The position numbers were made by a program, and so were the translations under genes. A DNA stretch of 64,000 nucleotides from Micropterix aruncella (Eukaryota > Arthropoda > Insecta > Lepidoptera > Micropterigidae). The notes under the pieces were generated by a model, which had not been told where the DNA came from, did not search any database, and was given only the letters and a program-made list of their open reading frames with translations. How positions within the stretch are numbered: the stretch's first letter is position 1; the number at the start of each line of letters is the position of its first letter. Where the stretch lies: positions 40,221,115 to 40,285,114 of the forward strand of contig OX155951.1 in the NCBI GenBank assembly GCA_944548615.1. Reading direction: 5' to 3'. Positions 46,010-55,552 of this stretch are shown here, one piece after another.

Positions 46010-46560
46010 CAGTAGGTTCAGATATCAGAGGGCGCCCGTGAGCTGATAGACCATCGAACCTGCTTATGAGATAGCTAGGACTATTGCCCTCCAAGATTAT
46101 GTAGATAAAATCGAGAAAATCGTCAGCAACATCCTTCATCAGCTAACGGGCGCCCTCATATCTAAAAACAATTTACTCCTTTCGATCCCTGGCCACAGCA
46201 GCGATTTACACTTGCAGTTCCTCTCCGTACACGAAGAACGTCCCTGGAATGCTTTACCTACACTTGTGTATTGCTTCAAACACAGGCACAAAGACCACAT
46301 TAAGACGCGCTCATAAATGTATCTTGTCCCCTCCCCTGCCCCTTCACTGCGTCATAATAAGTTTATTGCTTTTTTATTTTTTTATTTATTTTTCTTTTTT
46401 GACGGGATTTTAATGTTAGATACATTTGTCAGGAGCTGCCATTATAAGTGATTTTAATAATAGTTTTATGTTATTTTACCGCAAACGATGTTTTCACACT
46501 TAATTAAGGTTAGCTGTAAGATATTGCTGTAACGCAATAAGCTCTGATAATGATAATAAA
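46010..46560 (+). pseudogene. LINE C-terminal stub with 3' tail
   Basis: Near 46236-46315 the frame reads RPWNALPTLVYCFKHRHKD then a stop, a LINE ORF2 ending. The 3' UTR ends with TTAGCTGTAAGATATTGCTG and GCAATAAGCTC, then ATAATGATAATAAAG, the tail block shared with the LINE at 31790 and the SINE at 37811. Confidence 0.6.
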
Positions 46561-46911
46561 GAGTTATTATCATTATTATTATATGATTTGTTTTTCTCTT
46601 GGACAAAACCATGGCACTCCAATAAGGCTCAGAAAGTGAGCTAGCCTTATAACAGGAGTGCCTAGCGAGGCGGGCTCGGTTGCATTCTACTGAACAGATT
46701 CGAAAAATAAACATTTCTTTTTATTTACGCGCTTTTTACCCTGACAGACAGACGCTTACCCAAATTAAAAAATTAAAAAGCATATAACGGGATATTTCAA
46801 GATCGTTAATTCCTTCTCTTCAGTGCTCTTGCATTTGAATGTGTATGTAACAAATACAACAACTAAATAAATTGTATCGTGGATACGCAAGTATTTTAAC
46901 CCCTTAACAGC

Positions 46912-46965
46912 AACTGGAGTTGTCAACTACAACGGGCGCACCGTCATTTCAGGAAGTCACCTTTT
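46912..46965. repeat. Family A terminal fragment
   Basis: AACTGGAGTTGTCAACTACA, ACGGGCGCACCGTCA and TTCAGGAAGTCA match the hairpin end of family A; it stops after about 55 bp. Confidence 0.65.
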
Positions 46966-47034
46966 TAATATTATCCACTGCGAGTAAGTGCTTTATTAAT
47001 GATACTGCCTCATGTATCTAAAGTGGACACAATG

Positions 47035-47071
47035 GAATAGAAACATGACTATAGTAGTCATGTTTCTATTC
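47035..47071. repeat. Perfect 17-bp inverted repeat, 3-nt loop
   Basis: GAATAGAAACATGACTA and its complement flank a TAG loop. No partner copy in the window. Confidence 0.9.
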
Positions 47072-47690
47072 GTTTTTCTTTGAAACATAGAATTTTTTTG
47101 TTCTTTTTTTATTCATAATAGTGTATAAGTATATATAAGTTATAACTCTTCCTTAGAAAAAAAACTGATGAAAACATTATTTGTGTCATTTTAATTTTCA
47201 TTTTATTTTTTTATATCATTTTATTTTTTGGTTTTACTCAATTTAAGTGAAATGGTATTTATTGCCTATTATGTTTTCGGTATTCATTTATTATTATTCT
47301 CTATACAAAATATTTTTGATATTTAGCATTATAAAACGGTGGGGTGGGGGGGTCAGTTTTTAATATCCTTCTATTTCCTTTTTTATCAAATAATAATACA
47401 ATATTATTAGTTTATATGTTTACACCACAGTTGTGCGTCTAGATATAAGCATATGAAGCATCGTTAGATGTGCATAGCGCCGTTTGTTACTTGAGCTGTG
47501 TCGATCTGTTGTTCTTCAATGTTCTATTTCTTTCAGTGACATCATAACAAAAAAAGGTACAAGAAGTAAATAAATTATTTAAATTAAATATACACTGCTC
47601 CCAGCGGTTCCATGGTGGTTTTCCCTTTCCTAAAATTTTTTTCACTATTAGAAAACACTTATGGAATACTAGTTTTCAACTGGTTTGTTT
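47072..47690. other. AT-rich stretch, no gene seen
   Basis: Contains a GGTGGGGTGGGGGGG run near 47339. No gene or known repeat. Confidence 0.35.
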
Positions 47691-47694
47691 CCAG

Positions 47695-47965
47695 ACACTT
47701 TCAGCAATGAGTCAGAGTGCGCAACCAATTGGCGTCGCCGAACGGTGCGCAAACCGTCCAGTAGCGCCGGGATGCAATCCCACCAGGAGAAACCGGTCCA
47801 AATGACATGAGGCCTAAGACGCAGTCTTACCCGGGGTAGTCTTCCGCACGTGGAGGCTTCTGAATAGGAGCTGAATCGTGAGTTAAGCCGATCCGAGAAC
47901 AAAATGGATCATATTGCCCAAGCTGCACAAAACATACGCTACCGTGCGCCCACCTCAGATATACC
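47695..47965. repeat. Family A, diverged subfamily, truncated
   Basis: Same orientation as A1. It contains CGCAACCAATTGGCGTCGCC, GTGCGCAAACCGTCCAGTAG, GTGAGTTAAGCCGATCCGAG and AAATGGATC, matching the reverse complement of 51930-52160 rather than A1, so both belong to a second subfamily. The hairpin end is missing. Confidence 0.65.
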
Positions 47966-48016
47966 TGGGAGTTTTAATATTTAATTATACATATTATATT
48001 ATATTATTATAAATTC

Positions 48017-48130
48017 ATGCTCGAGACGTCGCCAAAAATCGTCAAGAATGGAAGCGAATCGTGAATGGAGTACGAGATCCAGCGGCACCGACAGAAGCGT
48101 ATTGGCTGCGAGGGCGACCCCCCAAATAAA
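48017..48130 (+). pseudogene. LINE C-terminal end, very short
   Basis: The frame reads DVAKNRQEWKRIVNGVRDP then AAPTEAYWLRGRPPK-stop, the extreme C-terminus of an endonuclease-RT LINE (arginine- and tryptophan-rich, ending close after PTEAYWLRG). Probably the same broad group as the fragment at the window start. About 36 codons survive. Confidence 0.6.
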
Positions 48131-48394
48131 TAATTATTCATATATTTGACGACTATACACATTTACATGTTTTATTTTTGTTGATATTCCCCCGCGTTTT
48201 TTTAAAAATAATATATAGAAGTTTAATAAATTAAACTTTAGTCATGTGAAACCTTAAATCTTCATCTAACTATTCGTGTAAAATGTATAGTTGAATAATT
48301 TGCAAGTATACTTCCTGTGTTGTTTAGTCGCTTCCGTATACATTCTTCCCTTAGCGCAGCTTTGCGTCCGGAAATGTTAAAATATTGTATGAGT

Positions 48395-48838
48395 AACAAG
48401 GTAGAGAGGACGAGTAAAGTATTGAACGTAACGACAAAATAAAACTGATTTTACTAAATATCTTCTTTATAGTTGATACATTGATGCAATGCATCTTTCA
48501 TTATCTTAATGACATTTGATTGAAACCTCAAATAATTATATAAAATTTAACGCCCTCTATACTCATTTGTATGTACTCTTTCGAACTATCTTTTAACATT
48601 AGTACCATTTTTGGTCGCTGATGTAATTTAGTGTTTATTAGTGTACACAAAACTGATGAGAGCGATTTGACCCCCTTCCTATGTATTGAGTGATTTGACC
48701 CCCTTCCCATGTATTGAGCGATTTTTGCCCATAATCAACCATTATCCTGAAGGTCTAAGCTATTCGAAAATATATATTTCATTGAGATACCCGATTATCT
48801 GTTAGCTTCTGGAATCATTTGTAGTACTTTACTTGTAA
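48395..48838. repeat. Family C repeat, copy C1
   Basis: Direct-orientation copy of 61286-61722 with well over 85% identity by eye: AGGTAGAGAGGACGAGTAAA at the start, TTGTAGTACTTTACTTGTAA at the end. C1 has an extra tandem unit of GATTTGACCCCCTTCC...ATGTATTGAG (about 48665-48718) present once in C2. No coding capacity and no obvious terminal repeats. Confidence 0.8.
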
Positions 48839-48844
48839 TTACTT

Positions 48845-49024
48845 ATAAAATCGAAGACTATCGCGGTTGTTTGACATTATAAATAGGATAGAAAACGAAT
48901 TTACCGCGTGAAATTTGTAGGACCCGACGTTTCGGTGACGTTGCAACCGCCGTTGTCTAGGGTAGACTAACGTCGGGTCCTACAAATTTCACGCGGTAAA
49001 TTCGTTTTCTATCCTATTTATAAT
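48845..49024. mobile_element. PLE-derived foldback element, copy B2
   Basis: A 180-bp insertion whose 48876-49024 part is a perfect 56-bp inverted repeat (arm from ATTATAAATAGGATAG to CCCGACGTT) around a 37-nt loop that keeps TCGGTGACGTTGCAACCGCC. An 11-bp direct repeat, TGTAATTACTT, sits at 48834-48844 and 49025-49035. It is in the opposite orientation to copy B1 (11550); the unpaired tail (TCGAAGACTATCGCGGTTGT) is at the left. It landed at the last bases of family C copy C1. Confidence 0.8.
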
Positions 49025-49035
49025 TGTAATTACTT

Positions 49036-49270
49036 GTAATAAAGACCGCATGCGGCCAAATATGAAATGAGTAAAGACCGCATTGCGGCCTTTTGAAGTC
49101 GGCTGCGCCCCCAATAGTAGTAGCATCCGTAGGAAGTGCGCGTGGAAGTCGCGTGCGTCGCGTCGGCGCGGGGCGCTCCGCTGCGGCGCTGCACGACCGA
49201 ATAAATACATAAATAAATGAAAGCCGCATTGCACTGGTCGCGCGGCGACCCCTTTCGTCCCTTGCATGCG
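49036..49270. other. GC-rich island without clear coding content
   Basis: CpG-dense stretch (GTCGCGTGCGTCGCGTCGG) next to foldback element B2, with the repeated motif AAAGACCGCATGCGGCC / AAAGACCGCATTGCGGCC at about 49040 and 49073. Reverse-strand frames of 71-92 codons show no domain. Confidence 0.3.
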
Positions 49271-49559
49271 CTTAATGGAAATACTATGCCTTTTTTATGT
49301 AACGCGCTAACGCTTTATTGGCATAGAATGATAATTAAGTTTAAAATAGGACCGAGCTACCTTATGATATACCACTACCAGCCCAAGCTATCCTTGATAA
49401 TGGATATGTTATAGGGATTGCTCTGAGGTAATTTTATAATCGTTTTGTTTGGTTGTAATTCACTGAATTACTGCCGTATTGGCGGTCGACATACAAGTCG
49501 GCCTCTAGAGAACCCTTACTGGATAGGATTCCATTACGCTTTTAAAATCTATTACTGTC
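49271..49559. other. Unassigned stretch
   Basis: No gene or repeat recognised. Confidence 0.3.
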
Positions 49560-49655
49560 TATACCTCAGCAATCACCTCACGGCTAAAAAGACGCTGTAC
49601 ATTGTTATAACAGCCTGAGGTGTCGGGTTCGCCCGTTGTAGATGACAGTTACAAA
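49560..49655. repeat. Family A terminal fragment
   Basis: Reverse orientation: CACCTCACGGCTAAAAAGA, GCCTGAGGTGTCGGGTTCGC then CCGTTGTAGATGACAG, the hairpin end of family A. Confidence 0.65.
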
Positions 49656-49799
49656 GTGTCTATACCACAGCATTTATAAGCTTTTATTTCCAATTCATTT
49701 GCAGTATAGGCGGCCCGAATATGGAACAACGTGCCTTTGTCCCTTAGATAACGTGATTGGACTATTAAAAATTACACAAAACAAAGAAACATTCACCTA

Positions 49800-50433
49800 A
49801 TGTATAAATTAGAGGCAAAAAAGAGGATAAAAATTTGTATTAAAAAAAAATATTTTTATTGTGAATTCCATGAGTTTTTTTTTAAAGGGGAAACTGACTT
49901 ATTGACTGACTGACATCAGAGCACATTTCATACCACTGGAATTAGAAACTTAAAATATTGCATAAGACTTCCTTTTATAATGTATACGGGCACTAAGAAG
50001 GTGTTTTTGAAAATTCAACTCATAAGGGGGTGAAAACAGTGAATTTACTATCGTATGGAAAATTAAAACCGCTGAAGCTACAGATATCAAAATGTATATG
50101 CTACTCATTACAAATGAAAAATAATGACATTCACAGTTTTTCAAAAAACACAATTAACAGGGCTTTCATATTATAGTCAGTCGGTCGATCGCTAGGTAAG
50201 TCAGGTAGTTAGTCCCAGAATTTAAATAACCTATTTTAAATTTCACACAAAAGCTAGGTTATAACTTTGCCTCAACTGTTTCGTCAATCTAAGAGAAAAA
50301 CGTGTGAAACGATAATACATTATTTAAATGATTGAACTATCTAGTGTCTGAAAAGGCAAATAAACATTAATCTTTTTAAACTAACAACTTGTTTCGAAAC
50401 TCCACGCGAAGCGAATACGCGGGCGACCGCTAG
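49800..50433 (+). mobile_element. Helitron, upstream member of a tandem pair (H3)
   Basis: Ends CCACGCGAAGCGAATACGCG then GGCGACCGCTAG (50433), a 3' hairpin followed by CTAG as in lepidopteran Helitrons. The interior blocks GACTGACTGAC, CGGGCACTAAGAAGGTG and CATAAGGGGGTGAAAA are typical of a widespread lepidopteran repeat, from my general knowledge of such sequences. The 5' end is approximate: AGAGGATAAAAATTTGTAT near 49820 looks like the start region. No RepHel coding. Confidence 0.65.
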
Positions 50434-51162
50434 TCTATACTAATATATACTAATATTATAAAGAGGTAAAGTTTGTGAAGTTGTAGGAAGTAATATCTGG
50501 ATCTACTGAACCGATTTTGAAAATTCTTTTACCAATAAAAAGCCACATTATTTGTGAGTGTCATAGGCTATATATAAATCCGAAAAATGAAAAGACTTTT
50601 TCGTGGTAGTCGGATTTAAGTAAGTCGGAAAAAACGGTCGAACGAAAACGTTTCTAACTAACGCTGCCTTAACGATGAGAGATATATGATTAAGTTCTAG
50701 GGAACAGTTGTAGAGCTTGATAATGCCTACAAAAGCAACAGAATATAAAATATGTCTAACTTTTATATTTTAGTCACAAAAAGTAGTTTTTCAACTTAAA
50801 AAAATAATTAAATCGTTAGGTCATGTTTATTGGTCATATTATCAACAATTATGAATTAATATCAAAATAATTAAATTTATTGTCTCAAGTGTAACAAAAG
50901 ACTTTTCCTTTTTACTGCATATAATTTCACTTTTACTGCATTAAAGAGATAAGACACTCACAAATAAGACACTCACAAGAAGACACTCACAAATAACGGT
51001 AATATAGTCAAATTGGCATACATACATATGCAGTAAAAATATAACCATTCTTTTGGCAGTCAGGAAATAAATCATAGCACTCAGTACTATCCAAAGCACA
51101 TTCATAATTTTATCACAAGTAAAAAGTTTTACCGCCCAACGAAGTGGGCACGGGTCAGCTAG
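50434..51162 (+). mobile_element. Lep1-like non-autonomous Helitron, copy H2
   Basis: Close relative of H1 at 16822. It starts TCTATACTAATATATACTAA immediately after the CTAG of H3, with a short duplication of its first bases, and ends GGGCACGGGTCAGCTAG before a T (51163). The 3' stem GCCC-AACGAAGT-GGGC is intact here (one C is lost in H1). The head-to-tail join with H3 leaves no spacer. Confidence 0.85.
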
Positions 51163-51163
51163 T

Positions 51164-51655
51164 AAGTAATATAGCAGCAGAAACTGCTACGGATATTAAT
51201 CAGTCATGAATGTATATCCACATCCCGGAACATAATTATTATTGATAGAACTAAAATATATTTTTCCGAAACACCTTACGAGTATTCCTACTTAGACTAG
51301 GAAAGATTCTCACTTCTATTTTCCCAAACCGCCCATTGCAATAGAACTTGCACCGTCCTACATGATGATATCCATATTATATAATATGCAAATAGAGTAG
51401 CGGTTCAATCTGGCAGGAATGGCATAGCCTGGGCTCTTTTGATTTAAAAAGAGTTAGTGTGTTTTGTTTTTACAGCAAAATACGTTTGAGCAGCGAAACA
51501 CTAACTTAAGCGTCTCTTAGGATATATTTTATTGAAAAAGTCAAATAATAAATTTGACTCTTCTGTATCGTCTCCTTTATTGGTTTTTGTCGAGATAGAA
51601 AGTCAAATAAAACAAATTTTCTATCTATGAACAAACATAATATATGGAATGGAAG
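51164..51655. other. Unassigned stretch, no gene seen
   Basis: Contains an inverted pair: GAGTCAAATTTATTATTTGA-like sequences around 51540-51560 and AAAGTCAAATAA near 51600. No coding signal. Confidence 0.3.
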
Positions 51656-51706
51656 ACTATCGCGGTTGTTTGACATTATAAATAGGCCAAAAACGAATTT
51701 GGTTAT
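51656..51706. repeat. PLE pseudo-LTR fragment (family B)
   Basis: GACTATCGCGGTTGTTTGAC then ATTATAAATAGG match the unpaired tail and outer arm of foldback copy B2; truncated after AAAACGAATTTGG. Confidence 0.7.
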
Positions 51707-51916
51707 AGTTGGTGTTGTTAATCGGCAGGTCCTCAGACCTTAGTTTATATCTCACCACTGTAAGTCATGTCGAAATTGACAATTCGTTAAAAACACTCGT
51801 CGTCGGAACTCACAATTATTTCGTCTTCGGCCAGTTTAAAGCTTTTATCAGTGTCTATGAAACGCCGTGAGTCTTTCACGTAAGACATCGTTTTGCCTGT
51901 AAGCCCTTCTTAAAAT

Positions 51917-52646
51917 GTTCTAAAATGTGGTAGCCAATGGTTTCGTGCAGCTTGGCAGATCCATTTTGTTCTCGGATCGGCTTAACTCGCGGTTCAGCTT
52001 CTATTCAAAAGCTCCTCGTGCGGAAGGCTACTCCGGGTAAGACGCTCGCGTCTTAAGCGTCACAGGTGGTGGACCGGTTTCTCCTGGCGGGATTGCAACC
52101 CGGCGCTACTGGACGGTTTGCGCATCGTTCGGTGACGCCAATCGGTTGTGCACTCTGACTAATTGCTGAAGGAGTTTAGACACTATGAAAATATACTGTA
52201 TCCTAAGCAGCGGAGGTGGATGTTGACCTGTTGTCATGCCACTCTTGAAATGTCCTTGGGCCACCCGACCCCGTGTGGCACTACGTGCAAAGGACATCCA
52301 GGTTCGCGATAAATTAAAATTGAATTACCGATGTAATACAACAGATAGAGGCCGCGTAAGCGACTTCGTACCTGTAACCAGTCGGAAGGGCTGAGGTATC
52401 CTGAAGGTTAACTCCCGATGGAGATATCCTACCAAAACTGGGCGAGGCTGCCCGCTGGGTACATTTCCCGATGCCTCGCCTTAAGGCGTTGGCCTCTAAC
52501 GGGCTTGTTGGCGGACCTAGACAATAGATTGTCTTGTCTCTAAGTCTTCTACGTTCATCCCACGGCTAAACGAATGATCACATATCGTTATACCAGCCTG
52601 GGGTGACGGATTCGCTCGTTATAGTAGACACCGCCATACCCTACTG
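51917..52646. mobile_element. Family A, full-length diverged subfamily copy
   Basis: Reverse orientation. It runs from GTTCTAAAATGTGGTAGCC through CCATTTTGTTCTCGGATCGG, the CGCTACTGGACGGTTTGCGC block and AAGTCTTCTACGTTCATCCC to the hairpin end GGATTCGCTCGTTATAGTAG. The 10-bp direct repeat TTCTTAAAAT lies just outside, at 51907-51916 and 52647-52656. The 730-bp length and the same end points as A1 and A5 support a defined mobile unit. Confidence 0.75.
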
Positions 52647-52656
52647 TTCTTAAAAT

Positions 52657-52794
52657 ATAAGATACCGTGAGTGTTGTGTGCAAGGCGGATTTTCAAAATC
52701 GGCGCGCGCCTAGTCCGTCCTCCCCCACCCACCACACTATTATAATCTGCGAAGTAACAGCAGCAGTTTGCCGCCTACCCACAAATGATGATTG
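52657..52794. other. Short GC-richer unassigned stretch
   Basis: GCGCGCGCCTAGTCCG patch; nothing recognised. Confidence 0.3.
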
Positions 52795-52862
52795 ACAGTA
52801 CTTCAGTCTACCCTGGACAATGGCGTTTGAAGCAAACTTCACGCGGTAAATTCGTTTTTATT
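52795..52862. repeat. PLE pseudo-LTR fragment (family B)
   Basis: AGTCTACCCTGGACAATGGC then AACTTCACGCGGTAAATTCG match the arm of the foldback elements at 11550 and 48845, single-sided here. Confidence 0.65.
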
Positions 52863-52879
52863 ATGTTCATCATATTTGT

Positions 52880-53330
52880 ATTATTCTACCTATATAGGTA
52901 CATAAAATGAGAATCTTTTGTTCAGTAAAATGCGCCCCGCCGCGCTGTCGAATTGTAGGGTAGGAACGTCGAAATTATTCATCCGATTGCAGGTCTCCTC
53001 CTCACCTTGGCCAGAATAATCCTGTTTTCGTGGCGGTTGCCTTATTAGATTGCTCGCATTTCCCGTGTCAAATTCATCTCGTCGGAATGGCGCGCGGCTC
53101 GGCCCACCCCGCATAACTTACGAACCATACCCCCAAATTTTTGGTTTATTTTTACTAAATATTTCGTTTGTGCCATAAGGAAATCATCAGGGACCGCTTG
53201 GAGCAATAACAACGGGCATCCTGGAAACAGACCCAAGGATGTCGCCGGGTAAAAGTCACGAGCAACCACTTCCTAAGGAAAGCAAGGCCCTAATTGACAT
53301 AAGCAAGAAGAACTTTAGAACCACTATAGA
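52880..53330. other. AT-poor island, no gene seen
   Basis: Balanced composition, with GGAATGGCGCGCGGCTCGGC and AAATCATCAGGGACCGC. Short reverse frames (52890-53114, 53045-53269) have no domain. Candidate regulatory DNA. Confidence 0.25.
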
Positions 53331-53339
53331 ACACTTAAA

Positions 53340-53676
53340 ACACATATATTCAACCTTGGCTTGACCGAGAGCAAGGACTGACGAATATGTGGCGAAGAAC
53401 CTAAAGACAGCATACACATCGTTGGTCGCTGTCCCAGGTCTCGCCGCAAAACTACACAGTTTACTGGGACGAGCCATTCTCGAACCTAGCGATCTACCCA
53501 ACTTGAAGGTCAGTGATCTGCATGGACTGTATGCTACTGGTAAGCAGTACCGGGCTACTAGCAGACCACTGATCCAACCACAAAGCGGTTAGTTACAAAA
53601 GTTCTTATAGATCCAGGTGACATCAAGGACTGGATACAAATCCCCCACTCCGTTTACTACTACTACTACTACTAGT
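53340..53676 (+). pseudogene. LINE C-terminal zinc-finger fragment, copy F2
   Basis: The first frame reads HIFNLGLTESKD-stop-RICGEEPKDSIHIVGRCP, giving the CxxC...H...C knuckle with its first Cys replaced by a stop. A frameshift leads to GLAAKLHSLLGRAILEPSDL then PNLKVSDLHGLYATGKQYRA (within 53389-53592). This is the C-terminus of an I/R1/jockey-type ORF2. The (TAC)n 3' tail is at 53656-53674. Same family as 35585-35902. Confidence 0.75.
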
Positions 53677-54059
53677 AAATGCGATGTACCAAATACTCAA
53701 GGGCTTCGCCCTTCAGTATCTGGTATAGGTATTTTTGTCATATCAAAACTGTGCTTATCAAGTTGTGCTCAGCTCTCTTCAAAATCCATTATGGCCCAGC
53801 ATGGCTCGTGAACGATGGTTGTTGTAAGACGTAGCAACTGTATATCAACTGTGTAGCAACAAAAATATACCTGTATAGAGACGTAAAGGAGGACATGGTG
53901 TTTCTTTGATCGTTTTTTCATTTAATCGTTTATTTGTTTGGCAGTAGGTACCTGCGTGTCGTTTATTTGATTAGCAGTAGGTAATCTGATTTTAAATCGG
54001 CCCGGTAATCCGAGTTCAAACCACAGCTCCACATCTGGAAAAGTTTGTAGCACGTATTG
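53677..54059. other. Unassigned stretch
   Basis: Nothing recognised; a duplicated CGTTTATTTG...GCAGTAGGTA lies at about 53926 and 53960. Confidence 0.3.
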
Positions 54060-54126
54060 TCCACACAGTCTGTAGCAAATTTGTAGCACACGGTGTTTCG
54101 GCTACGTTGCAACTGCCGTTGTCCAG
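54060..54126. repeat. PLE pseudo-LTR fragment (family B)
   Basis: ATTTGTAGCACACGGTGTTT then CGGCTACGTTGCAACTGCCG and TTGTCCAGG match the foldback arm with local changes. Confidence 0.6.
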
Positions 54127-54205
54127 GTTATAATAAAATGCTGTTTCATCCGTTGCTCTACGGCTAGGCGTCAAACTGCGGATGTAACTGCGCAGATTAT
54201 AACGG

Positions 54206-54868
54206 GCTAACGGGCCCATGATGAGGTGGCCACGATGACCCATGTGTTCAGGGTCGGTCACACTCACGGGTCAACACCCATCCGATGGCCTCCACGCATG
54301 GGGTGCGAACCTGGGTAGGACACTGAGTCAACCAGTCTCCCCTGGGAATCAAACCTCTGGCGCTCCTGGACGGTCTGCGCACCGAGCGGCGCAAGCCAAT
54401 TGATTGTGCTCTCCGACTAACAGTCGGGGGAGTCTGGGAACTGTATTGTTTCCTATAGAGCGGGGGTGGTTGCCTACCTTACGGCGACTGCTCTTGAAAT
54501 GACCATTGGCCATCCGATCCCGATTCAGAGTCGGGCAAAGGACGCCTTGGTCCGCGATAGATTCGGTGTACACCGTTTCACCGCTTCGTAAGGGAGAGGA
54601 CCGCGCAAGCGACCTCGAACTCGGAACCAATCGAGAGACCGGAGAAATCTGGTCACAATTGGAAGCAAGGGCGCGAGTGTCCGACCGCCAGGTAACATTA
54701 CTGGCTATCTCGCGGTAAAGGCGTTGGTCTCTTGCGGGTTGTGGCGTAGCTAGACGTCGGATTTGTAATGTCCAAAGTCTTCTACACTCACTGCACGGCC
54801 GATAGAACGATGAATCGTTAAAACGTCCTGCGGTGACGGGTTCGCCCGTTGTAGTTGACATCTCAATA
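54206..54868. mobile_element. Family A, full-length copy A5
   Basis: A 663-bp unit in reverse orientation to A1. It is flanked by a perfect 17-bp direct repeat, TGCGCAGATTATAACGG, at 54189-54205 and 54869-54885: the clearest target duplication in the family. It runs from GCTAACGGGCCCATGATGAG to the hairpin end CGGGTTCGCCCGTTGTAGTT then GACATCTCAATA. Neither end has an A-tail. A 170-codon reverse frame (54861-54349) covers most of the element but is closed in A1 and A2. Confidence 0.85.
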
Positions 54869-55017
54869 TGCGCAGATTATAACGGTTCTGGCGCATGTTC
54901 AGCTAGCGAATTTTGGAATTCCGACGTGCACACAACTGTATGTATGCACTTTATCTTGTGTTACGATCTTGCGGTCCACGATGGTATCTGACAGAAAGTT
55001 TGAAACCGTCGTATCTA

Positions 55018-55545
55018 TTGAAGTCCGGGATTGTTCTTATTTCAATGGTTTCCTGGATCATGCGGGATTATGAAAATTGTTCTTTGGATAGTACCACAAT
55101 AAAACTTGTCGTACAATAAGTGTTCGCAGATCACCTATTTATCACGCAGAACGATTTTAATAACTTTAACCCCTTGAGTATGATACGACCAAATCTGGTT
55201 CTGAAACAATTATCCATTGAGTATGATACGACCAGATCTGGTTCCGCGTTTTTTTCACTTCTTTGACGTTCTCATATTTATTCATAATTATCTAATTGTT
55301 TTACAAAATGATATTTCAATATTCTATATTCTAAATTTCAATGCAATCATTGTGCAGTTGTTCTTTTTATGATTGGTGTAGTAGTTTCGTAGTTATAGTA
55401 CTTTAAGGTCGATGTCGCCGAAAATCCTGCAAAAGAGACAGATGCATCCATGAAAATACCCATTTACTCCAAGGGTTAATGTGTTCCATTAGTCGAGTGG
55501 CTATGGACCGTTTCGTTTGTCCAACATAGGCTGCATTCGATTTTA
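55018..55545 (-). pseudogene. PLE GIY-YIG endonuclease remnant, split by a TTAA MITE
   Basis: On the reverse strand 55528-55478 encodes AYVGQTKRSIATRLMEHI, the second half of a PLE-type GIY-YIG nuclease (YVG plus the conserved Arg and His). The frame then runs into a TTAA-flanked insertion (55170-55475). Beyond it the same frame resumes from TTAA as KVIKIVLRDK-stop-VICEHLLYDKF and later IPHDPGNH and NKNNPGLQ, consistent with the nuclease C-terminus. Stops show it is dead. Family B pseudo-LTR sequence directly precedes the nuclease (55553-55645), in inverted orientation relative to it by the placement of its GAAAC core. Confidence 0.7.
55170..55475. mobile_element. TTAA-flanked MITE, family E full-length copy (E4)
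   Basis: A 306-bp element with TTAA on both sides (55166-55169 and 55476-55479). Ends CCCCTTGAGTA and, reverse-complemented, CCCTTGGAGTA are short inverted repeats. TTAA duplication with CCC-starting ends is the piggyBac signature. It contains a direct duplication of TTGAGTATGATACGACCA. Related fragments lie at 1895, 35020 and 43175. No transposase. Confidence 0.8.
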
Positions 55546-55552
55546 TACGCAC

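Noticed and set aside
54349..54861. 170-codon frame as a confident protein-coding gene
   Set aside because: Closed by stops in A1 and A2 and lies wholly inside a non-coding repeat; kept only as a low-interest finding.
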